Shown piece by piece: positions 34,534-43,250 of a DNA stretch of 64,000 nucleotides (position 1 is the first letter of the stretch; each line of letters begins with the position of its first letter). Source of the DNA: Croceifilum oryzae (lineage in GTDB: Bacteria > Bacillota > Bacilli > Thermoactinomycetales > Thermoactinomycetaceae); contig NZ_JAUSUV010000002.1 of the NCBI RefSeq assembly GCF_030814315.1, positions 124,001 to 188,000 on the forward strand. The letters are read 5' to 3'. The notes under the pieces were generated by a model. The model saw nothing but the letters and a program-made list of their open reading frames with translations. It was not told the DNA's origin and searched no databases. Both the position numbers and the translations under genes were made by a program.

Positions 34534-35259
34534 TTACGAGCTAAAGAAGCTTTTCCGTTTATGATGTCTGCGACGATGGGAAGAAGAGGACCCATAATAG
34601 TGACGTTTACGATGTGAAGAGGATGAACTATAGTGACGATGATGTCGGTAGTCAGAGGAAGAATGTTTCCGATAGCGACGATGGGAAGAAGAGCCGTAGT
34701 ACTTCTTCTTTTTTAATTTGTCTTTAATGGAAGAGAAAAAGCCCATATGGTATTGAGTAAGGTTCAAGTGATCTTCCAAAATATCTTGATATAGCTCAGG
34801 ATAATCAGTGTGGAAGAATCGACCCACATCGATTACTTTAATCTTGCCGTCTTTGTCAATCATCATGTTGTTAAGATGTAGGTCTTGGGCAACGATCCCG
34901 TGATCATATAGATCCGTTACGATTTCTTCCATTTGCGCAAATTGGTGACGTGATAACTTCTCACCAGCTTTCATACTTTCCGCAAGGGTGCTCCCTTCCA
35001 CACGATCCACGATCATAAATTTGTTTTCGTGATAGTGGAGTGTTGGGAATGAAGAGTGATCTTGAAGGTGATGCAACATGTATGCGTCATCTTTTTCGCT
35101 GTAGTCGTCTTTGTATACCTTGATTGCATAATCTTCAAGTCCGTATACTTTTCCGCTTAGACCTTCTCCAATGATCGGCAATTCATGGTCCAATTTATTG
35201 TTTGTTACGAGATTTTGTACATAATGGATCGCTTCTTGATCTACATGTCGTTCATGCAT
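34534..35259 (-). CDS. Atypical Ser/Thr kinase with CotG-like Ser/His/Arg-rich tail
   Basis: This encodes a 241-aa protein. Residues about 25-165 form a compact protein-kinase-like domain: glycine-loop GEGLSGKVYG, Lys in YAIKVYK, catalytic-loop QDLHLNNMM (for HRDxxxxN) and metal loop VIDVGRF (for DFG). Residues about 190-241 are low-complexity repeats of YYGSSS, HRRYRKH and HYSSSSSHRKR-like units, as in the coat protein CotG, whose serines are phosphorylated by the CotH kinase. A self-phosphorylating spore-coat or surface protein is a plausible inference; sporulation control is not shown. It is convergent with the sigma-54 activator. Confidence 0.8.
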   Translation of the reverse strand: MHERHVDQEAIHYVQNLVTNNKLDHELPIIGEGLSGKVYGLEDYAIKVYKDDYSEKDDAYMLHHLQDHSSFPTLHYHENKFMIVDRVEGSTLAESMKAGEKLSRHQFAQMEEIVTDLYDHGIVAQDLHLNNMMIDKDGKIKVIDVGRFFHTDYPELYQDILEDHLNLTQYHMGFFSSIKDKLKKKKYYGSSSHRRYRKHSSSDYRHHRHYSSSSSHRKRHYYGSSSSHRRRHHKRKSFFSS

Positions 35260-35622
35260 GATTGGTTCCCCCTAAGGACAATTGATAGAGCTTGAACCTA
35301 CTCATCTATGTATAGGAAAGTAGTTATCTCGGCTTTTCCCTGAGGAGATGGCGATGAAACCGGAAACTTGTGGAAGATAGATGAAGGAAAATTTTAGGAA
35401 AAATATAATATTTATAGGTGGTCTGTGTATTCTGAAAAAATAGGGGTGATACTGAAGTGTAACATTTTATTTAAAGAAATTTGTCAAAGTAAATCCAGTA
35501 ATTACAAGGGTTTCTCCTATGTATTTTTTCCTTTCGGCAAATTTTTTCACATTATACCAAATTACTGCTGTTCAATTATTTACCAAAAGTGGTAAACTGC
35601 TATTGGGGAATGTGAAAGGTGG
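35260..35622. other. AT-rich divergent promoter region
   Basis: About 360 bp between the divergent kinase and DnaA-N genes, AT-rich, with no open frame of note. No motif strong enough to name was found. Confidence 0.35.
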
Positions 35623-36054
35623 ATGATGATGAAGCAGACAGTTGTATCTATGACAGATTTACAAACCTCGCTAGATGCTCGAGTAATATGGGCGGAAGCT
35701 CTCACGATCATTAAAGAAAAAGTGAGTCAACCCAGCTATCAAGCATGGTTTTGTAGCATTCATCCCACTGTCGAAGGGAACACCTTTGTGTTAGAAACAT
35801 CGAGTGCCTTTGCGGCAGAATGGTTAAAAAATCGATATTTTCATCTAATTACAGATGCATTGGTAGAAGTAGTAGAAGAGATACGCTATGTCGAGATTCG
35901 AAGCATATTAATAGAAGATATTCCTCTAGCAATTGCCAACCACGATATCCAGTTAGAAACACAGTCTCAAAAATCAATTTATACACGGTTACGTGAAATG
36001 GAAGAGAAATTAGATATGATTTTATTTCTGATACAACGAGAAAAAACGTCATAG
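35623..36054 (+). CDS. Stand-alone DnaA N-terminal domain (domain I) protein
   Basis: This encodes a 143-aa protein. Residues about 20-100 match DnaA domain I: W...L..IKEKVSQPSYQAWF, EGNTFVLETSSAFAAEWLKNRY and a final VEIRSI strand. The ATPase and HTH domains of DnaA are absent. A C-terminal short helix (about 115-138) is coiled-coil-like. Domain I mediates DnaA self-association and contacts with helicase and regulators, so this protein may modulate initiation or serve another machine; that is inference. The ribosome site AAAGGTGG precedes ATGATGATG. A terminator follows. Confidence 0.82.
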   Translation: MMMKQTVVSMTDLQTSLDARVIWAEALTIIKEKVSQPSYQAWFCSIHPTVEGNTFVLETSSAFAAEWLKNRYFHLITDALVEVVEEIRYVEIRSILIEDIPLAIANHDIQLETQSQKSIYTRLREMEEKLDMILFLIQREKTS

Positions 36055-36098
36055 GTTATGGTACGTATGCAATCTCTTGGAATTATACATACTTGAAT

Positions 36099-36122
36099 GA
36101 GGGGACTGTCCCTCTTTTTTTA
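36099..36122 (+). terminator. Terminator after the DnaA-N gene
   Basis: GAGGG pairs with CCCTC across GACTGT, followed by seven T. Confidence 0.78.
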
Positions 36123-36190
36123 TTGGACTAAAACGTGAGTTGTTTTAAGATAGAGAAAAAAAGAATTGCTTGCTAGGAGCCTGGGGATTG

Positions 36191-39100
36191 ATGATAAAAA
36201 AACAACATGAGATCTTATTACACCAATTAGAATATGTATCTCGACGGATGAAAGAAAAGAATCAAATGGATTATGCAAATAAGCTACAAGATTTGATGCG
36301 TAAAGTGTTTCATCAAGAATTTAGCATCGCTTTTTGCGGTCATTTTTCTGCGGGAAAGTCTTCCATGATGAATGAATTATTTGGAGAGCAGATTTTACCC
36401 ACAAGCCCGATTCCGACGAGTGCCAATGTGGTGGAGATTCGGCACGGGGAGAATCAAGTCACTCTCGTATTAACGAGTGGTGAAAGGTACACGTTTGCTG
36501 GTTCGTATATGGATGAAGACTTACGAGAGCTATGTAAAAACGGGGAAGATATCGTGGCGGTAGAGGTTTCGAAGGAATCAATCTCGTTGCCAAAAGGAGT
36601 CTCTCTTCTGGATACACCGGGAGTGGATTCTACGGATGATGCCCACCGAATCGCGACGGAATCAACTTTACATATGGCAGATTTGATTTTGTTTATGATG
36701 GATTATAATCACGTGCAATCTGAAGGAAACTTGCAGTTTTTAAAAGGGTTGGCGGAACGAAATAAGAAGATCTATATCGTGATTAATCAGATTGATAAAC
36801 ATCGTGATCAAGAGCTATCTTTTACAAACTATCAACAGAATGTAAAACAAACGTTTGACAACTGGGACCTGCAAGTAGAGGGCATCTATTATACCTCCTT
36901 ACGTGATCTCGGGCATGAACATAATGAGTTAGATTCATTAAAAATGGATTTACATAAATGGATTGAGCATCGTGCAGAGCTGGGCATACAGGTAGTAGAG
37001 GCAGAAGCAAACTACTTGATAGAGCAGTATCTAGGCCATCTAGCGGATGAGAAGCAGGAAGAACGTAGCTCGTGGAGACAGATCATCGAAGATAGTGGAA
37101 TTTCGGATGACGAAGTAGAAGTGCAGGTTCAACTGAATTGTGATAGGCAATCCGAGTTGTCCTACCGGTTGGAAGAAGTAGAATTATCTTTTATCAAAGG
37201 TGTAGATGAGATCTGTAAAAATGCATATCTTATGCCTTCCGAAGTGCGAGAATTAGGTAGAGACTATCTCGAGTCGCTACAACCTAATTTTAAGGTCGGT
37301 TTCTTATTTTCAGCTGGGAAGACTCATCTAGAGAAACAACGCCGCATGGAGATATTTTTGACGAAATTGCAGGAGACTGTGCATACACAGTTAGAATTAC
37401 ATATACGTAACTACATCATTCAGTTTTGTAAGCAACATGGTTTGTTTGATGAGCAGATGGGCCAGCAAGTGATGTCAGAGAAGCTTGAGTTAAAGCAGTC
37501 GCTGTTAGAAGATGCTTATAAGGCTGGAACTGGGCTAACAGGTAATGCGGTTTTGGTTTATACAGAAGATGTAGCCAATTACATAAAACGTTTGATTCGA
37601 AATCAGGCTCTTCGTTGGCAGAATGAATTGATTAGCCCCAGATTGAAGCAACAGATTCGTGCAGAGCAGGATCAAATAAACGAAGAAGCGAGCTTCTTGC
37701 AACGAGTAGTGAAGGCGAATGAGACTCTCGAGCAAATCGACCTAGAACTTACTGGAGAGAGAGAGCTACTTACAAAACGATGGCTAGAGCCTAACTTGGA
37801 GGAGTCCCTTGATCTTTCATGGATAGAAGAGGATCGAAAACAAGGAACGTCACATGTACCTTCTTCTACTGACCCGTTATGGCAAAAGCTAATGAAAGAA
37901 GACGTACCTTCCATTGTTAAAGAAGCAAAGCCTGTACAAAATGAGGTGTGCGAAGAAGTACTCATCACTCCCAATCCGATTTCGTTTCCAAATAGCAGTG
38001 AACGAAATCGGTTGTTTTTGCAACATGTAAACGAAATAGAAGCGTCTTTGCAAGAGATTCGTGGAGTACAAACAGTTGTAGCTGAAATCCAGAATAAGCG
38101 GAAACGTGCTACAAAGAAACAGTTTACTGTTGCTTTATTTGGTGCTTTTAGTGCGGGCAAATCTTCTTTTGCTAATGCTTTGATTGGAGCTGAAATTCTT
38201 CCTGTCTCCCCCAGGCCCATGACGGCAACAATTAATCAAATCTGTCCTCCTGATGATCGAAATGCGCATGGTCAGGTTCTACTTAAAGTAAAGTCGGCTG
38301 AAACTCTACTAGAGGAACTGACGGCAATCTATCGTTTGTTTCACAAAGAGGCATCGCATCTCGAGCAAGCGATCCAAAAGATTCCTTCGCTACTAGAGAT
38401 GAAGAATATGACTCCTGGACAAAAGACGGTGCTTCCATTTTTACAAGCGCTGCAAGAGGGAATCGAATGGTTTACACTCCATCAAGGGAGTGAGATTCAA
38501 ATCTCGTTAGAGCAGATGGAAGAGTATGTGGCAAATGAAAAGAAATCTTGTTTTATCGAGTATGCGAACCTCTATTATGACTGTCCACTTACGAGACAAG
38601 GGATTACATTGGTCGATACACCTGGGGCAGATTCGGTTCATTCACGTCATACAGGAGTTGCGTTTGATTATATCCGGAATGCCGATGTGATTTTATTTGT
38701 TACGTACTATAATCATGCCTTTTCCAAAGCGGATCAGGAGTTTTTGATTCAACTAGGACGGGTAAAAGACTCCTTTGCTATGGATAAGATGTTTTTTATC
38801 ACCAATGCCGCTGATTTGGCAAGGTCGGAGGATGAACTGACAGAAGTCCAAACGTATTTGCAACATCAGCTATTAAAATTTGGGATTCGTGAGCCGCGAA
38901 TGTTTGCCGTTTCTAGTTTATGGGGATTGATGGAGAAGTCGAGTAGGCAAGGTGAGTTACCAGCACATGCGTTTCTAAGGGACTCTGGATTTGCCCCGTT
39001 TGAACAAGCATTTGCACAGTTTGTTCATCATGATTTGATGAATCTGTCTTTATACAGCATTCATCAGGATGTAAGAAGAGCGCTCCAAATGACCAAACAA

Positions 39101-39913
39101 ATCATCCAAACGACTCAAATAGGGATCGAAGAAAAGCAAAATCACCAGATCGAATTGGCGAAAGAATTGATACAGGTTCAGCAGTTGATCGCTGACTACG
39201 AGACAGGAACCGATCAACAAGCATTACAGCAAGAGATTCATGAACTCTTTTACTATGTGCAGCAACGTTGGTTCTTGCGTTTTCAGGACGAATTCCCGGC
39301 GATTTTTCACCCAGGCTCTTTGCGTGAAGACTTAGGAGATATCAAGGGGCAACTGCAAGCATGTCTGTTGGAATTAATTCAATTCTTGCAACATGACTTG
39401 CTACAAGAATATCGTGCTACCACGCTACGCATTGAGAAATGGATGAGTATTCGTCTGGAGCAACATATTCGTGATATAGGCGAGAAAATTTTGGCTTATC
39501 CTGCCGGATTCCAGTGGAGTGCAGAGGTTACATCCTCTTTTACAATGCCTGAAATGGCAGGGGTTATGGAGAAGGTGGGTGTATCGGATTTTCGGAAGCA
39601 GATGGCTCTTTATCGAAATGCCAAGTCCTTCTTTGAGAAGAAAGAGCGAGTTCAAATGAGGGAATCGATGAAACAGCGATTAGAGGAAATCGTCACTCCA
39701 GAGATGACAGTGATGGAAGAGAAGTGTGGGTCTCATTTTCAGCGAGTTTGGCAAGGAGAGTTTCACCGTCTACAATCGATCGCGAGTAAGCAAAGTGTTG
39801 AATACTACGAAGAACTCCAATCGATGCTTTTGGAAAATGTAGACCTAGATCATTATCAACAAGCAGAAGCGGCCTTAGAAGGGTTTGTCCAACAGTGGAA
39901 TGACGTTTTTTGA
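36191..39913 (+). CDS. Fused double dynamin-like GTPase (DynA-type)
   Basis: This encodes about 1240 aa with two dynamin GTPase modules fused in tandem, as in B. subtilis DynA. Module 1 has P-loop GHFSAGKSS (about residue 50), LLDTPGVDS and NQIDKH; module 2 has GAFSAGKSS (about 650), LVDTPGADS and TNAADLA. Helical stalk regions follow each head, and the second ends in a long coiled stalk. DynA-like proteins bind and fuse membranes and protect against phage and antibiotic membrane damage. The start is placed at the ATG (36191) after GGGGA; a TTG at 36170 is an alternative. Confidence 0.92.
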   Translation: MIKKQHEILLHQLEYVSRRMKEKNQMDYANKLQDLMRKVFHQEFSIAFCGHFSAGKSSMMNELFGEQILPTSPIPTSANVVEIRHGENQVTLVLTSGERYTFAGSYMDEDLRELCKNGEDIVAVEVSKESISLPKGVSLLDTPGVDSTDDAHRIATESTLHMADLILFMMDYNHVQSEGNLQFLKGLAERNKKIYIVINQIDKHRDQELSFTNYQQNVKQTFDNWDLQVEGIYYTSLRDLGHEHNELDSLKMDLHKWIEHRAELGIQVVEAEANYLIEQYLGHLADEKQEERSSWRQIIEDSGISDDEVEVQVQLNCDRQSELSYRLEEVELSFIKGVDEICKNAYLMPSEVRELGRDYLESLQPNFKVGFLFSAGKTHLEKQRRMEIFLTKLQETVHTQLELHIRNYIIQFCKQHGLFDEQMGQQVMSEKLELKQSLLEDAYKAGTGLTGNAVLVYTEDVANYIKRLIRNQALRWQNELISPRLKQQIRAEQDQINEEASFLQRVVKANETLEQIDLELTGERELLTKRWLEPNLEESLDLSWIEEDRKQGTSHVPSSTDPLWQKLMKEDVPSIVKEAKPVQNEVCEEVLITPNPISFPNSSERNRLFLQHVNEIEASLQEIRGVQTVVAEIQNKRKRATKKQFTVALFGAFSAGKSSFANALIGAEILPVSPRPMTATINQICPPDDRNAHGQVLLKVKSAETLLEELTAIYRLFHKEASHLEQAIQKIPSLLEMKNMTPGQKTVLPFLQALQEGIEWFTLHQGSEIQISLEQMEEYVANEKKSCFIEYANLYYDCPLTRQGITLVDTPGADSVHSRHTGVAFDYIRNADVILFVTYYNHAFSKADQEFLIQLGRVKDSFAMDKMFFITNAADLARSEDELTEVQTYLQHQLLKFGIREPRMFAVSSLWGLMEKSSRQGELPAHAFLRDSGFAPFEQAFAQFVHHDLMNLSLYSIHQDVRRALQMTKQIIQTTQIGIEEKQNHQIELAKELIQVQQLIADYETGTDQQALQQEIHELFYYVQQRWFLRFQDEFPAIFHPGSLREDLGDIKGQLQACLLELIQFLQHDLLQEYRATTLRIEKWMSIRLEQHIRDIGEKILAYPAGFQWSAEVTSSFTMPEMAGVMEKVGVSDFRKQMALYRNAKSFFEKKERVQMRESMKQRLEEIVTPEMTVMEEKCGSHFQRVWQGEFHRLQSIASKQSVEYYEELQSMLLENVDLDHYQQAEAALEGFVQQWNDVF

Positions 39914-40007
39914 TCGCAAATATGTTACACGTTCGACACTAGAGTAGGCAAATGCTCTATGCTATGATAGTGATTAAATCTTGTGTCAAGTAATAAAGGA
40001 GATATTG

Positions 40008-41117
40008 ATGAAAAGGCCATCTATTTATGTAGCAGCGGTTTTATTGACGATTATCCTCGTACTACTCCCTACGAGCAACTATGCTTGGTTAGGTAAGTTT
40101 GATTTAGGGTCTAACTCATCTACTACCAAGTCTACGGAGTCAGGGGATTCGTCAAAGAAAAACGAGGGAACATCGATTCCTGCCGTACAACAGATGAAAA
40201 GTCTACCATCAAAAAAGATCAGTGGAATCATGTATTATCCATTAACCAACCTTGTTCAATCGAAGTTGGTTCAAGCAAAAAGTAAAGAAGTAGACGGAGT
40301 AGTTGAATTGACAGTGAACCAAGATTTTTATCAATTGGTTCGGAATGTCCCTGTCTATATGCGTAACGGAATCTATCATCCGCTTACTGGTGGGGATATG
40401 CGGTGGGAGGCAAAAGATTTCTGGCTCTCAGAATCTTTTTTAGAGGGAGTATTCCAACCTTCATCTGATTCAAGTGATGCAAACTCGTATGCTCAAAATA
40501 AAGAGAAGATCTTAAAGATGAATGCGGATCAGATGGCTGAGTATCTTTCATTTGTTCAGACTCCGATCAAAGGATCTAAGATGAAAAAAAGTGATTCATC
40601 ACTCCCAGGAGCACCTCGAACATATCGCAATGGGATTCATGAAGGAGTCGACTTCTATACGCCTACAATTGGGGTACCGGTTACGAAGAATACACCAGTA
40701 CATTCACTTGCAGAAGGTGTCATTGTTCGTGTTGATCACGATTACAAAGAGATGAGTACCCCAGAGCGTGAAAAAATATTAGCAGAGGCCACGACAAATA
40801 ATGGACAAACTCCTCAGGATCTATTGGATCGTGTACGTGGTAGAACAGTATGGATTCAGCACTCGAATGGCTTACTGGCTCGCTATATCCATCTGTCTCA
40901 AACCGAACCTAAGCTCCGTGTGGGGGATAAGATCAAGGCAGGAGACTATATCGGGAATGTAGGGAATTCGGGGACCAGCGATGGTGCTAAAGGAAATAAC
41001 GAAGGAATTCACCTTCATTTGGATCTTTTCTTATATGGAGAATGGTTTTGGAAACAGTACCCAACCCTAGAAGAAAAGTATAAAATCTTATTTCGGATGT
41101 TTGGACAATATCGTTAA
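40008..41117 (+). CDS. Membrane-anchored M23 family peptidase
   Basis: This encodes a 369-aa protein with an N-terminal signal anchor (residues 5-25). A Ser/Lys-rich linker and a central domain of about 130 residues follow. The C-terminal M23 domain (about 195-355) has zinc ligands in GIHEGVDFYTP (His, Asp) and IHLHLDLF (HxH). It probably cleaves peptidoglycan peptides. The ATG at 40008 follows AAAGGAGA; an upstream start at 39981 has no ribosome site. A 20-bp stem terminator follows immediately. Confidence 0.88.
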   Translation: MKRPSIYVAAVLLTIILVLLPTSNYAWLGKFDLGSNSSTTKSTESGDSSKKNEGTSIPAVQQMKSLPSKKISGIMYYPLTNLVQSKLVQAKSKEVDGVVELTVNQDFYQLVRNVPVYMRNGIYHPLTGGDMRWEAKDFWLSESFLEGVFQPSSDSSDANSYAQNKEKILKMNADQMAEYLSFVQTPIKGSKMKKSDSSLPGAPRTYRNGIHEGVDFYTPTIGVPVTKNTPVHSLAEGVIVRVDHDYKEMSTPEREKILAEATTNNGQTPQDLLDRVRGRTVWIQHSNGLLARYIHLSQTEPKLRVGDKIKAGDYIGNVGNSGTSDGAKGNNEGIHLHLDLFLYGEWFWKQYPTLEEKYKILFRMFGQYR

Positions 41118-41120
41118 ATG

Positions 41121-41168
41121 AGATAAACGGGGTGTTAATGATAAAACATTAACACCCCGTTTATCTTT
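41121..41168 (+). terminator. Strong 20-bp stem terminator
   Basis: AGATAAACGGGGTGTTAATG pairs perfectly with CATTAACACCCCGTTTATCT around ATAAAA, then TTGG. Confidence 0.8.
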
Positions 41169-41210
41169 GGTTAAAAATGGCTTTCTATGATAGGAGTAGG
41201 GGGGATCTAT

Positions 41211-41756
41211 ATGGAAGTGGGGAATATGAGCCGTCTTGCAACATGGGTAGCAAGATCAGATGAAGCACTGATTGCTTATGTAAATCGTCATTGGAAATGC
41301 AGAGTGCTGGACTTATTATTACCACGTTTTACGCATCTCGGAGGTGCGACCGCTACAATTGGATTTTTAGTAGCATGGTATATTTGTTCAGAGGAAGATA
41401 CGGAAATGTGGGCACTTACGGGTTTGCTAGCACTCGGCGTAAGTCACCTAATCGTTCAAATCCTAAAATGGCTACTTCCCCGCATACGTCCGCATCTGAA
41501 GCATGAGCACTTGCATTCGTTTCCGAATTCACTTACCGACTATTCGTTTCCATCTGGGCACACTACCGCTGCTTTTTCTGTTGCAATGACATTTTGCTTA
41601 TATGATGCTACGCTGACCTATTTATTTATTCCCATTGCAATCATGGTAGGATATTCAAGGATTTATCTAGCTCTTCACTATCCCACGGATGTCTTAATAG
41701 GCTCTGTGATCGGTAGCTTGACGGCGTATGCATTTGTCGAGACACTACCTTTTTGA
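41211..41756 (+). CDS. PAP2 family phosphatase (PgpB/BcrC-type)
   Basis: This encodes a 181-aa integral membrane phosphatase with about five to six helices. All three PAP2 motifs are present: KWLLPRIRPH, FPSGHTTA and GYSRIYLALHYPTDV (catalytic His residues). Such enzymes recycle undecaprenyl pyrophosphate or dephosphorylate phosphatidylglycerophosphate. The start is the ATG after GGGGGGAT; the upstream ATG at 41187 lies before this site. Confidence 0.88.
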   Translation: MEVGNMSRLATWVARSDEALIAYVNRHWKCRVLDLLLPRFTHLGGATATIGFLVAWYICSEEDTEMWALTGLLALGVSHLIVQILKWLLPRIRPHLKHEHLHSFPNSLTDYSFPSGHTTAAFSVAMTFCLYDATLTYLFIPIAIMVGYSRIYLALHYPTDVLIGSVIGSLTAYAFVETLPF

Positions 41757-41757
41757 A

Positions 41758-41800
41758 CGAAGGAATCTCCTGCCTCTGACGGCTAGGAGATTCCTTCGTT
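41758..41800. terminator. Bidirectional terminator between PAP2 and DUF1885 genes
   Basis: CGAAGGAATCTCCT pairs with AGGAGATTCCTTCG (14 bp) across a 13-nt loop, with T's on the plus side. Confidence 0.8.
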
Positions 41801-41807
41801 TACGGGA

Positions 41808-42221
41808 TTATTTTTTAAATTCGTTATGAAGTACACTCTGATTGAATAAAGATAGTTGACCCTTTAATTCTTTTGCTAGAAACTTAGCATATTCATTGGC
41901 CTTCCCTACATCCCCATGGGTAGCTGACTTAGGAAGGACGATTTGAATAAAAGGAGTGCTATCATCCTCTTTTCCCACTCCTAGCCAAAATCCGTGGTAT
42001 AACTCTGGATCAGTGGGAGTAAGGGTTAGATAAGAGATTCCATTTTCTTCTCGAACGATAGGCTCATAGGGAAAAGCAGCAGAAGCATAATCCCAATCCA
42101 GCTGTTCGCCTGTCTTTTTCATTCGAGCCACATACAGGTCAAGCAGGGATTGCACCTCGTCGAGAGAAATATCAGGTTGAGTAGATCCATTTACTAAACG
42201 TATATAAGTACTTTTTTTCAC
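41808..42221 (-). CDS. DUF1885-like protein of unknown function
   Basis: This encodes a 137-aa cytosolic protein. It matches the DUF1885 pattern: YIRLVNGST, LDEVQSLLDLYVARMKKTGEQLDW, AFPYE and a YLTLTPTD / FWLGVGKE core. The start is a GTG 8 nt after GAGAGGAG; the longer TTG frame to 42293 lacks a ribosome site. Function is unknown. It is divergent from the GAF-domain gene. Confidence 0.65.
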   Translation of the reverse strand: MKKSTYIRLVNGSTQPDISLDEVQSLLDLYVARMKKTGEQLDWDYASAAFPYEPIVREENGISYLTLTPTDPELYHGFWLGVGKEDDSTPFIQIVLPKSATHGDVGKANEYAKFLAKELKGQLSLFNQSVLHNEFKK

Positions 42222-42338
42222 GAATTCTGCTCCTCTCACGTTTTGCCAGGGTGTATCTACTTCATAGTAGCATGTTGAATTCGAATTTTCCAAATGATTC
42301 GTATAGAATATAAGAAGAGAAATGAAGGGGGATCATAC

Positions 42339-42824
42339 GTGGATAAGGCAGATTTATTAGATGAGATACGATTAGAAGTAGGAGATTTGATTGATAAGCA
42401 TCGTAAGGATCTTCCTCTTATGTTTCAAAAAGTATGTAGTCACATTCAAAGAAGAGTCGAGGATTATCAGGGAGTTGCTGTTTATCTAACCGAATATCCA
42501 GAGTTCATCCGTCGTCATGAATCGGGGTCTATTGGTTTACCTCGCGTTCAAAAGTTCGGAGAGGGTCCGCTAAGTATTACCGCGGTTCGAGGAGGGTTAT
42601 ATAGAGAGCGAAATTTGAATCGCATCCTAATCTGTATCCCTCTCTATCTGGGTCAGAACGTATATGGTATCTTTGTCGTCGAATCAAACCCATTAAGTCA
42701 AATTCATGATGAGGACATCACTTTATTTACGGAGATTTGTTCCTCATTTGAAAATAGAATGGTCGCGTATTATCAGCCTGATATAGAGGAACCCGATTTT
42801 TTTGATGATGATGATTTAGTATAA
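42339..42824 (+). CDS. GAF domain-containing protein
   Basis: This encodes a 161-aa soluble protein with a single GAF-like fold (about 20-145). Characteristic parts are VCSHIQRRVEDYQGVAVYL, GPLSITAV, a hydrophobic strand RILICIPLYLGQNVYGIFVVES and the C-terminal helix ITLFTEICSSFENRM. An acidic tail (EEPDFFDDDDLV) ends it. GAF domains sense small ligands; no output domain is attached, so it may be a stand-alone sensor. The GTG start follows AGGGGGAT. A weak terminator follows. Confidence 0.75.
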   Translation: MDKADLLDEIRLEVGDLIDKHRKDLPLMFQKVCSHIQRRVEDYQGVAVYLTEYPEFIRRHESGSIGLPRVQKFGEGPLSITAVRGGLYRERNLNRILICIPLYLGQNVYGIFVVESNPLSQIHDEDITLFTEICSSFENRMVAYYQPDIEEPDFFDDDDLV

Positions 42825-42845
42825 CCTATTTAAATAGCTCTCATT

Positions 42846-42867
42846 TGTCCCGTATGGGGCATTTTTT
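42846..42867 (+). terminator. Terminator after the GAF gene
   Basis: TGTCCC pairs with GGGGCA (one G-T pair) around GTAT, followed by six T. Confidence 0.7.
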
Positions 42868-42918
42868 ATGGTCTTTTTCTTACATTCATGTTGGAATAGC
42901 GGAATTATATTTCCTTTA

Positions 42919-42947
42919 TTGACGTAATTAGTATGTCATAATATAGT
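42919..42947 (+). promoter_or_regulatory. Sigma-A promoter of the SR1-like transcript
   Basis: TTGACG and TATAGT are separated by 17 bp, each 5 of 6 matches to consensus, giving a start near 42954. Confidence 0.75.
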
Positions 42948-43000
42948 ATAAGTACACATTAAATACGTTTAGAATGATAAATAGGTGGGGGGACAGCGAG

Positions 43001-43162
43001 ATGGAGATGATTGTTTGTCAGCGTTGTGATCGGGTTATTGCGTTTGTGGAGGGTGAGAAATCAGGTGTTTTATACGGGGCATGTCCCGATGATTGCGATT
43101 CAAGCGAAGGTGATATAGTAGGGTTGATCAATCATAAATGGTCGCGTAATAGAGAGTGCTAG
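43001..43162 (+). CDS. SR1P-like GapA-binding peptide
   Basis: This encodes a 53-aa peptide beginning MEMIVCQRCDRVIAFVEGEK and containing GVLYGACPDDC, matching the SR1P pattern (IVCQ.C, E.EK.....YG.C). Two Cys pairs suggest a zinc knuckle. In B. subtilis SR1P binds glyceraldehyde-3-phosphate dehydrogenase GapA and promotes RNase J1 activity. The ATG follows GGTGGGGGG. The C-terminal extension here is longer than the 39-aa B. subtilis peptide. Confidence 0.75.
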   Translation: MEMIVCQRCDRVIAFVEGEKSGVLYGACPDDCDSSEGDIVGLINHKWSRNREC

Positions 43163-43197
43163 ATTTAGTAGAAATATGGTAATAGGATGATAACGAA

Positions 43198-43232
43198 AAG
43201 AGGTTGACCGATAATGGGTCAACCTCTTCTTT
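43198..43232. terminator. Terminator of the SR1-like RNA, shared with speA
   Basis: AAGAGGTTGACC pairs with GGTCAACCTCTT around a short loop, with T's after and A's before, between convergent genes. Confidence 0.85.
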
Positions 43233-43250
43233 CGTATGTCTTTATTAACG

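Larger units (their letters stand above)
42954..43232 (+). ncRNA. Candidate SR1-like dual-function RNA
   Basis: A monocistronic transcript of about 280 nt is predicted from the 42919-42947 promoter to the terminator at 43198-43232, enclosing the SR1P-like peptide. In B. subtilis, SR1 (about 205 nt) base-pairs with ahrC mRNA and encodes SR1P. The peptide identity supports the call; RNA base-pairing is not tested here. Confidence 0.5.
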
